Part shown: piece by piece, positions 41,236 to 52,953 of the stretch
How positions within the stretch are numbered: position 1 is the first letter of the stretch
Layout: the number at the start of each line of letters is the position of its first letter
NCBI RefSeq assembly: GCF_037126465.1
Contig: NC_088210.1
Location: forward strand, 12,980,011 to 13,044,010
Source: Ornithodoros turicata
Taxonomy: Eukaryota > Arthropoda > Arachnida > Ixodida > Argasidae
Length of the DNA: 64,000 bases
Reading direction: 5' to 3'
Notes under the pieces: model-generated
Seen by the model: only the letters and a program-made list of their open reading frames with translations
What the model was told of the DNA's origin: nothing
The model's database searches: none
Program-made: the position numbers and the translations under genes

Positions 41236-41600
41236 ACACTTTAATTAGCCTCGATTACTTTCAGTTGCCCTTTAATTACCGGAGGTAACTGCAGGTTACC
41301 TGAGGTAATCTTGATTTCCATTTAATTCCCTTGAATTACGTTTACTTGCTTTAATTACTCTCAATTTCTTTTCATTGAGGTTAATTGCATTTAATTACCT
41401 CCGGTAACCCGCGGTTACCTTCGGTAACCATTAATTTTATGTAATATTTCTCTTAATTTGATATATCTTACATTCATTACCTTTAAAGTTTAAACTAAAC
41501 TTTCTTGCTTTAATTACCTTTAATTACCTCTAACCTCTTACTCCTAATTACATTCAACTACGTCAATTTCGTATCATTTACGTCCATTTACATTTACCCT
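41236..41600. repeat. TTAATTACC/GGTAAC low-complexity tract
   Basis: About 360 bp dominated by TTTAATTACC, TTAATTGC and GGTAACC variants, including the palindromic GGTAACCCGCGGTTACC. No coding or transposon end recognised. Confidence 0.6.
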
Positions 41601-44600
41601 CTTATATCCCCTTTACATGCCCAGTAAAGCATCTGCGTCGGTGAGGCACCATCTCATACACAGACACACCACACACATAAACATACAGCTTTTTTCCATC
41701 TTGACACTCCTAATGCTAACGCATTAATAAAACAACATACGCCGTGCAGCACGAACTGCGCCTCAAGCAAACAGTATCAACATAACGGCACGCAAAGGCC
41801 CATTTTTGGGAAGCACTAACCTGAAAGAAAGGACGTCAGAAAGAGCACCGTCATCCAAAGTCGTTTCCCCCGTGGAACAACCTCGGATAGCCACCGGACA
41901 CAAGCACTGAAAACACTTCTTCACGCATCTGATATAACCAAGCTCTAGCGGAGATGAGAAGAAGAGCAATGGCCCTTGGGTCTCGAGGGAAATGTTGCTT
42001 GGACACGACATCCATTACCCCACGCGACACCTATACGCTCCTGAACTTTCAGTACAGCGGGTTGCTTGTTGTAATCTTTTGTGGTAGGTAGATTGATATC
42101 CGCATGGTTTACAAACTGTTACCTTCAAACTTCCTCTTCTTACTCATTAAATGTTTGCCTAAGGGTTCTTTCACACGAACGTTTTTCTGATTCGTGTGAT
42201 ATGTGTTTGTTCTAACTGATAGCTCGTCGACCTGTTACAAGAGCAATGAAAGACCCTCTATTTTTGTAGCGTTGTTAGTTTCAGAAACAATGATGGTTGC
42301 TAACGAACTCAGACGCTGCAAGGCGAATGTTCACGGCGAAGTCGGCCCAGGACGCAAGATTTCCGCGAGCAACATGCGGCCACGTCGGCAGGCAGATCGC
42401 TGGGCAATAACACGCCGCCAACCAACCACTAGCCGAGTTGCTCATCTGTATAGCGCGCAATAAAGGTATTTGATCTCCACGCCATCTAACGTCGCTTATG
42501 CTCCTTCGGGGATTGCGTAAGAGACTGAGTGAGATCCACGTGAGTCTGTGACGCAGCTGGGTCCGATGGGAGTGTGTCGCGGCCGTGGCCATTGTAGACA
42601 AATTATCAGTGGGAAATGGAAACTAACAGCTGCTCGATATGTTGCTGCTACGTCACACTGGGCTTACTACGTCATGGCAGCTGGTTCAGTTCACGCCAGT
42701 TCTCACGCGGCTGATTTTTCAGGGCATTTTTGTAAACTCAATTACACAATGATAGTATGACGTTACGAAAATAATTCTGCGCAGTCGTGTCTCATGGACT
42801 CCTTGAGCGATGGACTCGAGCCTCGAACTCCAAACGTTCTGGATTTCGAACCCGCTTGAGGGTTTCGAACAATTGTGAATGTCAGTTCCTTGCTCATTTC
42901 AAATATGCATTTTTAAAAACATTTTCGGATATATATCCGTCCTCGGAAGCTCGTTTCAGGAGCATGTTGCGCACATTTCATATTTTCTGATAGCTCATTA
43001 GGGGCGATATTAAACGTATGTATCCCACACTGCCGGATTGTATTGCATTTGCCGTGTTTGTATTTGGTAATTCTTTTGCTGCTTGTATGCTTCCGGATAT
43101 TAGTTCTCCTGCATCAGCAGCATTTGTGGAAATTAGGCAATAGGGTTCAAATATCATCGACACCGACGCTCCACCGGTAGTGACGTCACCTCACAATTTC
43201 CGGTTCAAACTTTGTGAATTAGAAGCAGCAATAAATAAGTTTACCTGGCTCGAAGGTCCTTTTCGTGACTCTCATTCGTCGAAAATAGCTGCTTGTCGCA
43301 TGCGGGTTCGGCGAAACGGCGCAAATAGTGTTACAAGCAGCATACAGCAAACGCTAAGTTAGAACCGGAAGTTAAATTTTCCCAGCATCCCTAGCGGCGG
43401 CTCTCCACTTCAAAACCACCTATAGGGCAGTATAGTGAATCACCCACATCATCATCATCATGCAATGTATGTGTGCGTGTGTATCATCGACAGCATGTAT
43501 TTCTTGTTGTTGGTAGCCTCCATTTTGCTGCACTCAAGGTACAATCGATAATGTATTCAGTCGCGGCAGTATATCAAAGCATGGACGTCCAACAAAGCTC
43601 ATGTATAATTACTATATACTTTACAGGTTCCTGCCTTCCGCAGCGGTTAACTGCAAGAAGAAAGAAGTCGAAATAGAAGAGATGAGTATGACGTCGCGTT
43701 TGAATTTCGTCTTTGATCTTTCTTCTGCATGATAGGTGACAACCAGGTGATGGAGATGCCGGGAACCGATCTGCGAGAAAATTTGTACTTCATGGCTTGC
43801 ACGAATTAAATATTTAAAGAGACTATCGCATTCGGGAACATATGCATGAGACTGATACGTTAACGTTCGTCACCCCTTCACTCTTAACTTGTCCAAGTTT
43901 CTCTTCCGAAAACAGCTTACGTATTAAATAAACGAGTTTTAAAGATTCGCACTCCCTCTGCGACTAACACCATATCGGCGTAAGCCCGGCATACGAACGG
44001 GAGCGCAGCACGGGCCATTGTCTCCGATGTCGTCTGCCTGGCGTTCGCGTCACAATATACGAGTACTAAGTAAAAAGTACACAACAAATACGCCGACTTT
44101 CCTGACGTGATCACGTTGCGTGAGACATAGCGTTACGCTCCTGGCTGTACGGACACGTCCGACGTTAACCAGAAGCAACATTTTGGAAGCCGATCACAGA
44201 GCAGACGGCGTCCCCTAGTATTCCGGCGCGCCCGCCCGCCTGTTGGTAGGTCGGTCGCCATGGTTACCAAGGACCATCCAGCCGCTCCCTGATTGGTCTC
44301 GTTCGCGCCAAAGGGCGCTCATTGATTGGTCTGTTCGGGTGACGCTTCCAGAGAGGGAATCTCCGAATGCTCTCAAAATGAGTCGTCTGCTCTTGCCATC
44401 TGTTACATCAAGCTGCACAGGAACAAGGCCACCAATTCGTGACTGATTTTTTTTGCGTTACTATCAGTGCTCAACGCGGAGTAAAACGATAGTCCCTTTA
44501 ACGGTTTGGTAACCAGTATCAATCAACAGACAAGGTTCTGTACTAGCGCAAACGAACACGTCTGCACATGGCCTCTATAGTTCGTAATCAACAAGGTGAT

Positions 44601-44639
44601 TGTCTTGCCGGAATACACGTAGGGATTGTGACGCTTATA
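41601..44639. other. No gene recognised in 3 kb
   Basis: Mostly unique-looking sequence. Contains CTAATGCTAACGCATTAATA (41709-41728), like the inverted pair around 27540 and 27943, and a small SINE-body string GAAGTCGGCCCAGGACGC at 42338. Frames do not exceed 106 codons and none has a motif. Two ATTGGTCT sites (44295, 44335) sit in a GC-rich stretch near 44220-44350 that could be promoter-like. Confidence 0.4.
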
Positions 44640-44840
44640 TCACCGCAGCCGTCTTCGCCAGTGACGCGGCTACAGGAGAGGTCACGTGCATATTGGGAGC
44701 CAATAGAAATGACCTTAGCTCTCACTTTTCTGACGTCGGAGGTGGACGTTGAAGCGTGTTGAATGGTTTGTATTTCGCCAATTTCGAGAAATAGCAAAAT
44801 GATATCCCCCCCTTCGTTACACTGCAAGCTTACAAGTGGG
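44640..44840 (+). repeat. Dispersed CACGTGA/CCAAT repeat, copy 2
   Basis: CGCCAGTGACGCGGCTAC, AGAGGTCACGTGCAT, GGGAGCCAATAGAAATG and TCTGACGTCGGAGG, followed by TGTATTTCGCCAA, parallel 18676-18930 in order and spacing. Confidence 0.5.
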
Positions 44841-44934
44841 TTGAAGCGGGGTGTTGGTTGAAGTACAGGAAGTTACAGGAACTACAGGAATTTGGTTGAA
44901 GTAGTGCAGGTCAATCTGGCGTTTACTGTCTGTC

Positions 44935-45556
44935 TGTCGTTTATGGGACGAATCCAGAATTTTGCGACTCCGCCGAATCCAAGGAAGGTTCTCCGAATCC
45001 ACGGATCTTACGAATATCGAATCTTTCGAATCCTTTCTTTAAAAACAGTTTAAAAAGCTAAGAAAAAAAAACTGCTACTGAAAAGTGTTTTGAAGCAAAA
45101 TATGATACATTTGTTTAACGAAAAAAAAAGACATAATAGTTCAGTTTCGGAAGAAAATATACCCATATATATTCACGTATTTAACATATTGTTCATCGAC
45201 TACAAGAAATACATAAATTCTCGATCCTGAATTATTTCCATAAAGCTAAAGCAACGATCGAAAGCAAAACCATGAAACGTGTAATGTAACAGTTCCTGCC
45301 GGAACTCTTTCAGTCCGCAGCAATGCAAACAAACAAACAAGAAAACACCCGTCGGTCAATGAGGCCTTCGACTGACTCCGGCGGCGCCAGTCTGAAAAAA
45401 AATTAATAAATAAAGAAACGAGCAAACGTGGTCGGTGGATTCGAAAGATTCGATTCGCCGTTCTGGGCACTGGGATTCCGATTCGCGAACCTCGAATCCC
45501 TGCCTAGGATTCGTGGATTCGAAGATTTCGCGGATTCGGGTGGTACATCTCTACTA
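44935..45556. repeat. GAATCC/GGATTCG-rich inverted-repeat element
   Basis: The left arm has CGAATCTTTCGAATCC (about 45015-45030) and the right arm its exact reverse complement GGATTCGAAAGATTCG (about 45438-45453). Many more CGAATCC/GGATTCG units lie outside them. Similar 30-bp strings CAGGTCAATCTGGCGTTTAC and CAGGTCTATCTGTCGCTTAC lie just outside the left and right edges. Probable non-autonomous DNA element of unknown family. Confidence 0.5.
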
Positions 45557-46035
45557 TATATTCAGGTCTATCTGTCGCTTACTGTCTTAACCCGCTTGTC
45601 CGCGTCCTTTTCCTGCAGTTTCCACTTTAGTACGTACTGCAAGGTATTGTGAATGACAGAGCGTCACGTAAAGGAAGGTGAAGTCTAATAAACAAGTGTT
45701 AATAAACAGCCTTTTGTTCACCTTCTCTGCTACTCGTAGCATTGTCAGTACATCGTTCCTGGATATTTGTATAATCTTGGGGCCGTCCCAAGTCACTTAG
45801 TGAAAACTGCAGATGGGCCAGCGAACAATGCGTGGCCATTAAGCTATCTCAGCGCTATGGGATAGCCGCCATCCGCGTAGATGGAGCCAATTTCACCGTA
45901 TCATTTTACACTCACTCAATTAATCAATGCGTGACCACACCGGCTATGAAAATATATCATCTGCTTGTGGAAGCACGCAAAGCAGGCTCACAGTGTTGTC
46001 CCTCCGGTGCCACGAAATATTAGAAGGCGAACTTG

Positions 46036-46650
46036 AAGGTATTAAAGGAGATAAGGACTCCTATCTGCAGGTATTTAGTTACGGGTGTAATGGGTGTAAT
46101 ATTGTTCTTTACGCTTCGTAATTCTAGTTACAATTTATTGTTCAATACTTCTCCTTCATAACGTGTGCAGCGTTAATACAAAAACGCGCTTTTTTTCGCA
46201 TACGGGCGAGTAGACGTACTGCCATCCAGATACCTCTATTCATTGTTACGTCATTTGAAGAATTGTAGCACCCAATCAGACGCCAACGCGGAGGTACACA
46301 TAGCGTTCTGCTCTACGCTCTTAAAAATGAACTTCACCACATAGCACGCTCCTAGCCAACCATCATCCCGAATGGCAACGTTCTCGTCCCTGATTTGTCG
46401 AAAACGGGAGGCGGAGCCTATTTTGTAGCCAGAATGGTTACACAGTAGGCTCCGCCTACTGTTATCAACAAATCAGGAATGAGAACGGAGTCATTGCGGA
46501 CGATGGTTGGCTAGCAGCGTGTTATATCTAGTGAAGATCTATATCAAATTCATCTCATCGGTGTCACCGCAAACAAGTTAAAATCGCAGTATGGAGCCGA
46601 CACAGTCGACGGGCTAGCTTCGTAGACTTCATAGCCCCTTTAACGCACAC
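46036..46650 (+). repeat. Duplicated block (pair with 33716-34210) carrying a family 1 MITE
   Basis: Shares both flanks with 33716-34210. The MITE (46316-about 46533) starts CGCTCTTAAAAATGAAC and has the same altered right side (GTTATATCTAGTGAAGAT versus CTATATGTGGTGAAGAT). This copy has about 160 bp more between the left flank and the MITE. Confidence 0.65.
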
Positions 46651-48501
46651 ACATTTACAAAATACTTCTCGAGAAAAGGGACAAAAATAAATCAAGTTCA
46701 AGGTTCATTTTTCCTTGGAGGCCTTCGTTGCCACTCAAAGCTACTATTATTTCACATCCACCGCCAGCCTTAATGAGGTCACGAAATTATATTCCTTAAT
46801 TATAAAAACGGGTCGGCCGTGCAAATGAGAAAGCTGTAGAGCAAAGCATTCGTGTCTCTATAGTTCGCGGCAGTGGAAACCACATTGAGCTCGAGTGACG
46901 CGGTATAAAAGGTGGGGAAAAGCCAACAAAATAATTGCGAACCGCAAACCACTCCCATGTCGGCCGCTTAACTCGACCGCAAAAGTGGTTTATCCAACCA
47001 ACAATACAGCGGCGGCTCCAATGACATCCATTGTTTCATGGCGGGTAACCCTTCCGACGTTGTGAATGCAGTTTGTCTCTCCTGTCTTCATGAGAAGCGT
47101 GGTTTCGGTTTTGGTTTCAAATTTTCATAGTGAAATCTGGCGATGGATACCCCAAAGCACGTGCTCGTTTGACGATATTTTTTTTCTCTCTCCCCTTTTT
47201 TTTCTTCTTCTAAGTATAGCGTGGGCTTGATATAACGACTGCCTCCAATTCTGCTATATCAGATTATAACTTTAAATGAAAATCTAATAAATAAATTTCA
47301 TGTCATTATCGCCATCTTGTAGTCGTCTTGTAGTCTTGCTCTCTTGCGCTTTATGAATCGACGTCCCACTTGACACCACGGCCTTTGAGCTAATATTTGA
47401 AGCGCTAGATAACTATTCTTCTCAAGCTAGAAGCAAATAGGCGCAATGAGAAATATAGCGCCATAGGACACATTACAGCTCACAACGTTGATTGGGCCTC
47501 ATTCAAGTACCCATCACGCCGTCACTCTGGCTTTCTTTCATTCTTTTCTTTTTTTTTTTTTTAGTTTTGGTGCGTGTTCGTTGAGACACCCTGTATGCCT
47601 CGAGGTGAAACGCAGTATTGAGCATTATTGCTCGAAACAGTGCGCTTCACAATACGTGTACATCCATATGTACTCTGTCCTGTGAGGAGACAACTCATTC
47701 AAACTCAAACAAACTCAAACTTCCTTCACTGTAGATATTAGAACACGTATTAGCAAAGGACGCTACCGCAAAAGGACAACATGCTCCGTGGAGGCCTATA
47801 AAACATACTCACAAACAGTACTTGGGCTACTAGGACAACCGGGCAAACAGAGTAGAGTACCAAACACACCCAAGATTGAAAGACATTTAAGAGAGAGTAC
47901 TAAATACTTCGCAATCCAAGAAATGCCAGGAGCGGGAAGTTGAAAATGGCATTACCAAGATACTTCACTAGCTCGCAGGAACAATTAAGTACTTTTCAAA
48001 TTTACTATATCCGACATTATGCCCAAGTGATTTTTTTTTTATCGTTACTTTAACCTCACAAAGAGTTATTAATATTTTACGGGCCCACTGCCGCTACGGA
48101 TTTCTGCCCGGGTCTTCTATCCTGCCTGATCGGGGTCTCAACGGCTTACCCGCACGGAACAACACATTGCCTGATGTATGCTCCCAATCCCGAGGCGCTG
48201 CACGCTACCCATTCCAGAGGGAGACGTGGATGTCCACAATATCCCATACACTAAAGTGCATCTACAACGCAAAGGCATTGCCGAGGCGAAAGAGAATATT
48301 TCGCTCGACCTCCGTATCACGGGCGAAGAAGTGTCTTAAAAGTAACTTTGAAAATGAGTTATTAAAACTTTTTTTGAAAGATAGATCACTAAATACTCAT
48401 CTTTGAAAATATACTCGGAATATGCCAAGTACAAGTTACTACTCACACCTGCTACCTACTGTCCGCGAGGAATCCGAAATTATAAGGTTTTAATGTGATA
48501 T
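46651..48501. other. No gene recognised
   Basis: Contains one good TATA motif (46904), T tracts at 47179-47211 and 47547-47562, and a one-ended GAGACACCCTGTATG terminus at about 47583-47597, which is the reverse of the end seen at 38802. No coding sequence of interest. Confidence 0.4.
46904..46910 (+). promoter_or_regulatory. TATA-box-like motif
   Basis: TATAAAA followed by GGTGGGG in a GC-richer context (GACGCGG before it), the layout of an RNA polymerase II core promoter. No transcript or downstream ORF supports it. Confidence 0.2.
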
Positions 48502-48791
48502 CCACTTACGTCACCGGAAGAGGCGAAGCAGGGAAGGGCCGTTTCAACCGGAAGGCGGCAGTTGGTTTCGAATTCGATGTTTTCGATGTTTTATGAAAAA
48601 AAAAAAAAAACACACGAACGGATGCTGCAAAATCGCAAAATCCAAATCCGTTCTAAAATCCGTTCGTATTTTTTTTGTTTTGTTTTTCCATAAAACATTG
48701 AAAACATTGAAAACATCGAATTCGAAACCGACTGCCACCTTCCGGTTGAAACGGCCCTTCCCTGCTTCGCCTCTTCCGGTGACGTAAGTGG
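48502..48791. mobile_element. Fold-back element CCACTTACGTCACCGG ... CCGGTGACGTAAGTGG
   Basis: A 290-bp element with about 100-bp near-identical inverted arms (GAGGCGAAGCAGGGAAGGG, GTTTCAACCGGAAGG, CATCGAATTCGAAACC at the inner side) around an A/T-rich loop. Inside the loop, AATCCGTTC forms further small repeats. No clear target duplication. Superfamily unknown. Confidence 0.7.
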
Positions 48792-49204
48792 CATGGCCGG
48801 CCGGATTCCGAATCGCTCAGCTGACGGCGTCGCCAGGCTGGTTGCAGTGCGATACCACCGAAAGCATAAACACAGATGTTTCTAGCGACTACTCGACAGC
48901 AGATTGCGCGTCGGAAGACCGCATTTTGTGACCTACAGCCTGCCCTTCATAACCGACTCCAGTGACGTCAGTCCGCATACCGTCGCCCCTATTCAGCCGA
49001 GAGCGCGCTCAGCGCCGGCTGCGAAATCCGATTAAATTTATTTTCTGACGTTTCCGACTGTTTCAAAACGAAACAAACCCGTTAACATGTATTCTAGGCA
49101 CCCACTGTTCCGACCGCACCTACAGTTCAAGCACGTTTTTCTTGTCTGGACATCACAATTAAGGTACTGTACATGTCCGACTCCTTTTTTTCTGCGTTTT
49201 CCGG

Positions 49205-49385
49205 CAGACTTTCCAACCGAATGTCGGCACAGTTCCCAGTGAAGCCAGCCTAGGACGCATATACTGTCCCCCCCTGTGCCTCCCTACTCCTTCCTGCTCT
49301 CATCTCTCCACGTCTACGTGCCGTTCATAGCCACAGTTGCTACGCGACGCTAACACGAAATAAAAAAAAATGAAAAATAAAAAAG
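49205..49385 (+). repeat. SINE body fragment (Ruka-like)
   Basis: GGCACAGTTCCCAGTGAAGCC, CCTAGGACGCATATAC, TCCTTCCTGCTCTCATC, ATAGCCACAGTTGCTACGCG and an A-rich end match the 3' two-thirds of the SINE at 26659-26980. The tRNA head is missing. Confidence 0.6.
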
Positions 49386-50224
49386 TCTGGCTCCGTAGCT
49401 TCCTCCCACGCCCAGTAGAGACTGGCTCTTTGCTTATCGAAAAGGTATCGCATCTGCTTCCAAATCGTTCTTTCCTGAAGTCCTCTCTCTTTTTTTTTTT
49501 TCGTTCACGTCTTTCTGCACTCGGGTCCCAGTGATGCGATCCACGTCGCCAGCGAGAAAAGCCTTCAATGCAAAAACACAACGAGGAAGGTACAACAGAA
49601 GGAAGAAGAAGAAGGCAAAAAGAAGAAGGCGTGGGGGTGCACAGCCTATTCACTATACCGTTCCCTCCGAATTTTCTAAGGGAACCAATTTTTATTCGCC
49701 TTCTTTAGGGAGGAGTGACAGACGACAGACGAGGTCCCCTCCGGGGATGGCCTACCATTTCTTTTGTTCCCGTCCATGTTCGGGAGGGGGGCCCTTTTTG
49801 GGGCCCTCTGTTCCCTGACATCGTGATGAAGAGCCTACGGGTGAAGATTCACACCTGCGCTGCCATTACTTAGCTCCATTCTACTTTCACTCCTGTTTCG
49901 CGTCTACGGCGAAACAGGGTCCCGAAAATGTGCTGGGAGCGATAGCAGAGTATAGGCGCTGCGGAAATATCAATATTGTACTCCACGAAATGGTCAACGA
50001 GACGTTCTGCGGAAGGTCGGTAATGCGAGAAATTTATTTCAATTTATTTTAAACGAGCGCTGCTAGCTTCCTACATCCCTTCTTTTATTTATTTTTGGGC
50101 TGCGGCAGAGTGTACTACAGATCCAGCAACCGCTTTTGCTGAAGCACGATGGTGTAGCTGACGTGAGCTGTGCTCAACGATGACCCTAAATGTCACGTTC
50201 TCTTCGCCTATGGCCCGTTGTTTT
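49386..50224. other. No gene recognised
   Basis: Intergenic with a T tract at 49490-49502 and an AAGAAG stretch at 49598-49630 that gives a lysine-rich frame. Confidence 0.35.
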
Positions 50225-50395
50225 GGGTTTTCTTTGCGAGGTAAATTGCGAAGTCGGCCCAGGACGTATACTAACTCCCCTGTTCCCACAACTGCTTCCT
50301 GCTGTCCTCTCTCCATCTGTCGACATCTGCACGCTTCTTGTAGCCACAGTTGATTCGCGGCGCTATAACACGGAATTAAAACAAACAAACAAACA
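50225..50395 (+). repeat. SINE body fragment (Ruka-like)
   Basis: GCGAAGTCGGCCCAGGACG, CTGCTTCCTGCTGTCCTCTC, GTAGCCACAGTTGATTCGCG and an AAAC-repeat tail (50376-50396) match the SINE body of 26659-26980. The head is missing. Confidence 0.6.
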
Positions 50396-50609
50396 AAGTA
50401 AATTGCGCGGTGACATTACAACTTTCAGCGAAAATATTTTTCACGTTCTTCAGACAGACTTCTTGATGAATGGAGCAACGTTTTAATCAACGCTAAGCGT
50501 TATTTCATTATAACATTTTACTTAATTTGCTGTGCTCTATCTATAAGGAGCTGTTTACTAGGTTTTTCGTCCTGTATCCGTCGTAACGCTGTTCGGTGGC
50601 CCAACACTG

Positions 50610-50858
50610 CACTCTTAAAAATGAACTTCACCGCATAGCACGCTCCTAGCCAACCATTATCTCGAATGATATCGTTATCTGCCCTGATTTGTTGAAAACA
50701 CGGGGCGTACGCCTTTTCTGTGACAATTATGAACAGCATAAGTGTCACAGAAATGGCGTACGCCCCCCGTTTTCAACAAATCAGGGCAGATAACGATATC
50801 ATTCGAGATAGTGGTTGGCTAGGAGCGTGCTATGAGGTGAAGTTCATTTTTAAGAGTG
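50610..50858. mobile_element. Family 1 MITE, CACTCTTAAAAATG subtype
   Basis: A 249-bp full copy: CACTCTTAAAAATG ... CATTTTTAAGAGTG, with arms as in 34731-34979. TG precedes it (50608-50609). The matching TG after it is found only beyond the next element (51097-51098), because that element inserted exactly at its right edge. Confidence 0.85.
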
Positions 50859-51096
50859 CACTGTTAAAACAGAACTTCACCACATAGCACGCTCCTAACC
50901 AACCATCATACCAAATGATATCATTCTGTGTCATGATTTGTTCAAAACAGGCGGGAGGCGCCTATCTGGGACAGATTATCTTGTCCCAGATAGGCGCCTC
51001 CCCCCTGTTTTGAACAAATCATGGCACAGAATGATATCATTCGGTATGATGGTTGGTTAGGAGCGTGCTATGTGGTGAAGTTCTGTTTTAACAGTG
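50859..51096. mobile_element. Family 1 MITE, CACTGTTAAAACAG subtype, inserted at the edge of its neighbour
   Basis: A 238-bp full copy, almost the same as 1513-1749. It is flanked by TG on both sides (50857-50858, which are the last two bases of the preceding MITE, and 51097-51098). This places its insertion after that of the preceding element. Confidence 0.85.
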
Positions 51097-51279
51097 TGTG
51101 GCGTTAAACTAGAAGAAAAGAGGTATCAATGTATCAATGGCAGAGTATAAGACTGGTCTCTCGTCACGACGAACAAGGACGAGGACGGATGGCGAGAGGG
51201 AAACCGTACCCGTGAAATATCCACAAAATATGCGTCCATATTTCGTCAATGATAACGAGGATGAACGCTAAGTATTATA

Positions 51280-51622
51280 CAGTGAACCCCGGTTAATGTG
51301 ACCCCCTATAATCTGACATACCCGCTTTACGACCATACCCCTGGGGAACAATGCAGTGAAACCCCTGCAAACCCTCCAGTTAATATGAAAATTCCGCATT
51401 ATGACCAACATTTTTGGGGAACGACCATGGTCATAATAACGAGGGAACAGTGAACCCTCGTTATTATGACCATGGTCGTTCCCCCCAAAATTTTGGTCAT
51501 AATGCGGAATTCTCATATTAACGGGAGGGTTTGCAGGGGGTTTCACTGCATTGTTCCCCGGGGGTATGGTCGTAAAGCGGGTATGTCAGATTAGCGGGGA
51601 TCACATTAACGAGGGTTCGCTG
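51280..51622. mobile_element. Pogo-like fold-back element, palindromic dimer
   Basis: TA on both sides (51278-51279, 51623-51624). Two copies of the 172-bp unit seen at 51701 are fused in opposite orientation. The centre GAGGGAACAGTGAACCCTC (51441-51459) contains a second internal CAGTGAACCCTCG terminus. Almost all of the 343 bp pairs with itself. No ORF. Confidence 0.7.
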
Positions 51623-51700
51623 TACGTAATACTTGTAAACCATGACGAGGAAAACAGGACTACTATAGGTGAACAGAAGGTTTCCGCCCCGTATATAGTA

Positions 51701-51872
51701 CAGTGAACCCTCGTTAATATGACCCCCGATAATCTGACATACGCGCTTTGCGACTATACTCTTGGGGAACAATGCTGTGAAACCTCTACAAATCCCCCCG
51801 TTAATATGACAATTCCGCATTATGACCAAAATTTTCAGGAACGACCATGGTCATAATGACGAGGTTTCACTG
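51701..51872. mobile_element. Pogo-like MITE, single 172-bp unit
   Basis: CAGTGAACCCTCGTTAATATG at the left, ATAATGACGAGGTTTCACTG at the right, TA on both sides (51699-51700, 51873-51874). It is the simple form of the unit doubled at 51280-51622, and shares AATCTGACATA and GGGGAACAATGC with it. Confidence 0.75.
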
Positions 51873-52209
51873 TATCTGTGTACACTCCATACACCTTCAT
51901 ATCACCCATACCAAACGCACATGAGATCGTGTAGCGTGAAATACCTCATTACATTGTCGTCAAATTCATCTTGTTGCTGTCATTGGTGCTGAAACAAACA
52001 ATGCGAGGGAAACAACGGACATAAAGCAGACATCACACACCACGGAAAAGTCTTAATTTTATGAGAAACAACCCTTGGAATACTGTTTAAAAAATCGCCA
52101 AGAACTGAGTATTTTATTTGTGGTGCTGTGCTTGTTCGGTATCGGCTTCTTTGCGCGTTGGTGTCTTCGCGCTCTTTAGGTTAACAAAAACGAAATGCTG
52201 CTGACGAGC

Positions 52210-52332
52210 TGGTGCATGACTGCGAAATAAACCCGAGACAAGGATAATTTGTTCATACTCCTTGTGATTGATTGATTATTTAAAAGAAAACCAGGGAGAA
52301 ATTGAACTCCTTGTCTCGGGTTTATTTCGCAC
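52210..52332. repeat. Inverted repeat GCGAAATAAACCCGAGACAAGGA
   Basis: About 23-bp arms (52213-52236 and 52308-52331) around GATTGATTGATTATTTAAAAG and GGGAGAAATTGAACTCC. The GATTGATTGATT motif with A-rich sequence also occurs at 32945, so the loop may be a SINE-type tail. Confidence 0.5.
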
Positions 52333-52419
52333 TCTTTAGATTAACCTGTTACAATCAATGCGAGTAATTCTGCAGACGCTGTAAGTCAGCACATCACCCA
52401 ACCTGTAATGGTCATGGTG

Positions 52420-52953
52420 CACTCTCAGAAAAAAAGGAGTACTTTTACTCCTTTTGGAGAGTAGTTGCATTGCCACAAAAAATAGTCCCTTTCGGGAGTA
52501 AATGCACGGGAGTAAATGAATGTCACAGAGTGAAGACCGCATTTCACGCGCTGTTGTAACAGTCCCAGGTACATAATTGGTGCGCATGCATGAAGATACT
52601 TCGAAGCAAACCGTCAACCGTGATATATCGAGTGATATAAAATCTTTCGCCATATACTAGGGCACAATTTGCGAAGAAAGATGCGCTAACTGTTTCTTAC
52701 TCTGTGTGGCTGGAAAATTGCTACGTTGTGTGAGTTATACAGCCTTATGTCGTTCAAATTGACCAAGGGCACATATTTACGTAGACGTTTGCATTCAGGA
52801 GACCATTCGCGAAGTTTAGTGACAATTTGCAGTCCTGGGGAGTAAACGTCGGGACTAAATGTCGGGTTAGGGGACTAAAATGGGGAGTAATTGCAGACTA
52901 GGGGAGTAGAAGCCGCAATTACTCTCCGTTTTACTCCTTTTTTTCTTAGAGTG
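52420..52953 (+). mobile_element. Family 3 MITE (534 bp)
   Basis: Same structure as 9529-10061: CACTCTCAGAAAAAAAGGAG at the left, CTTAGAGTG at the right, the same middle. TG on both sides (52418-52419, 52954-52955). Differs from the first copy by scattered substitutions. Confidence 0.85.
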
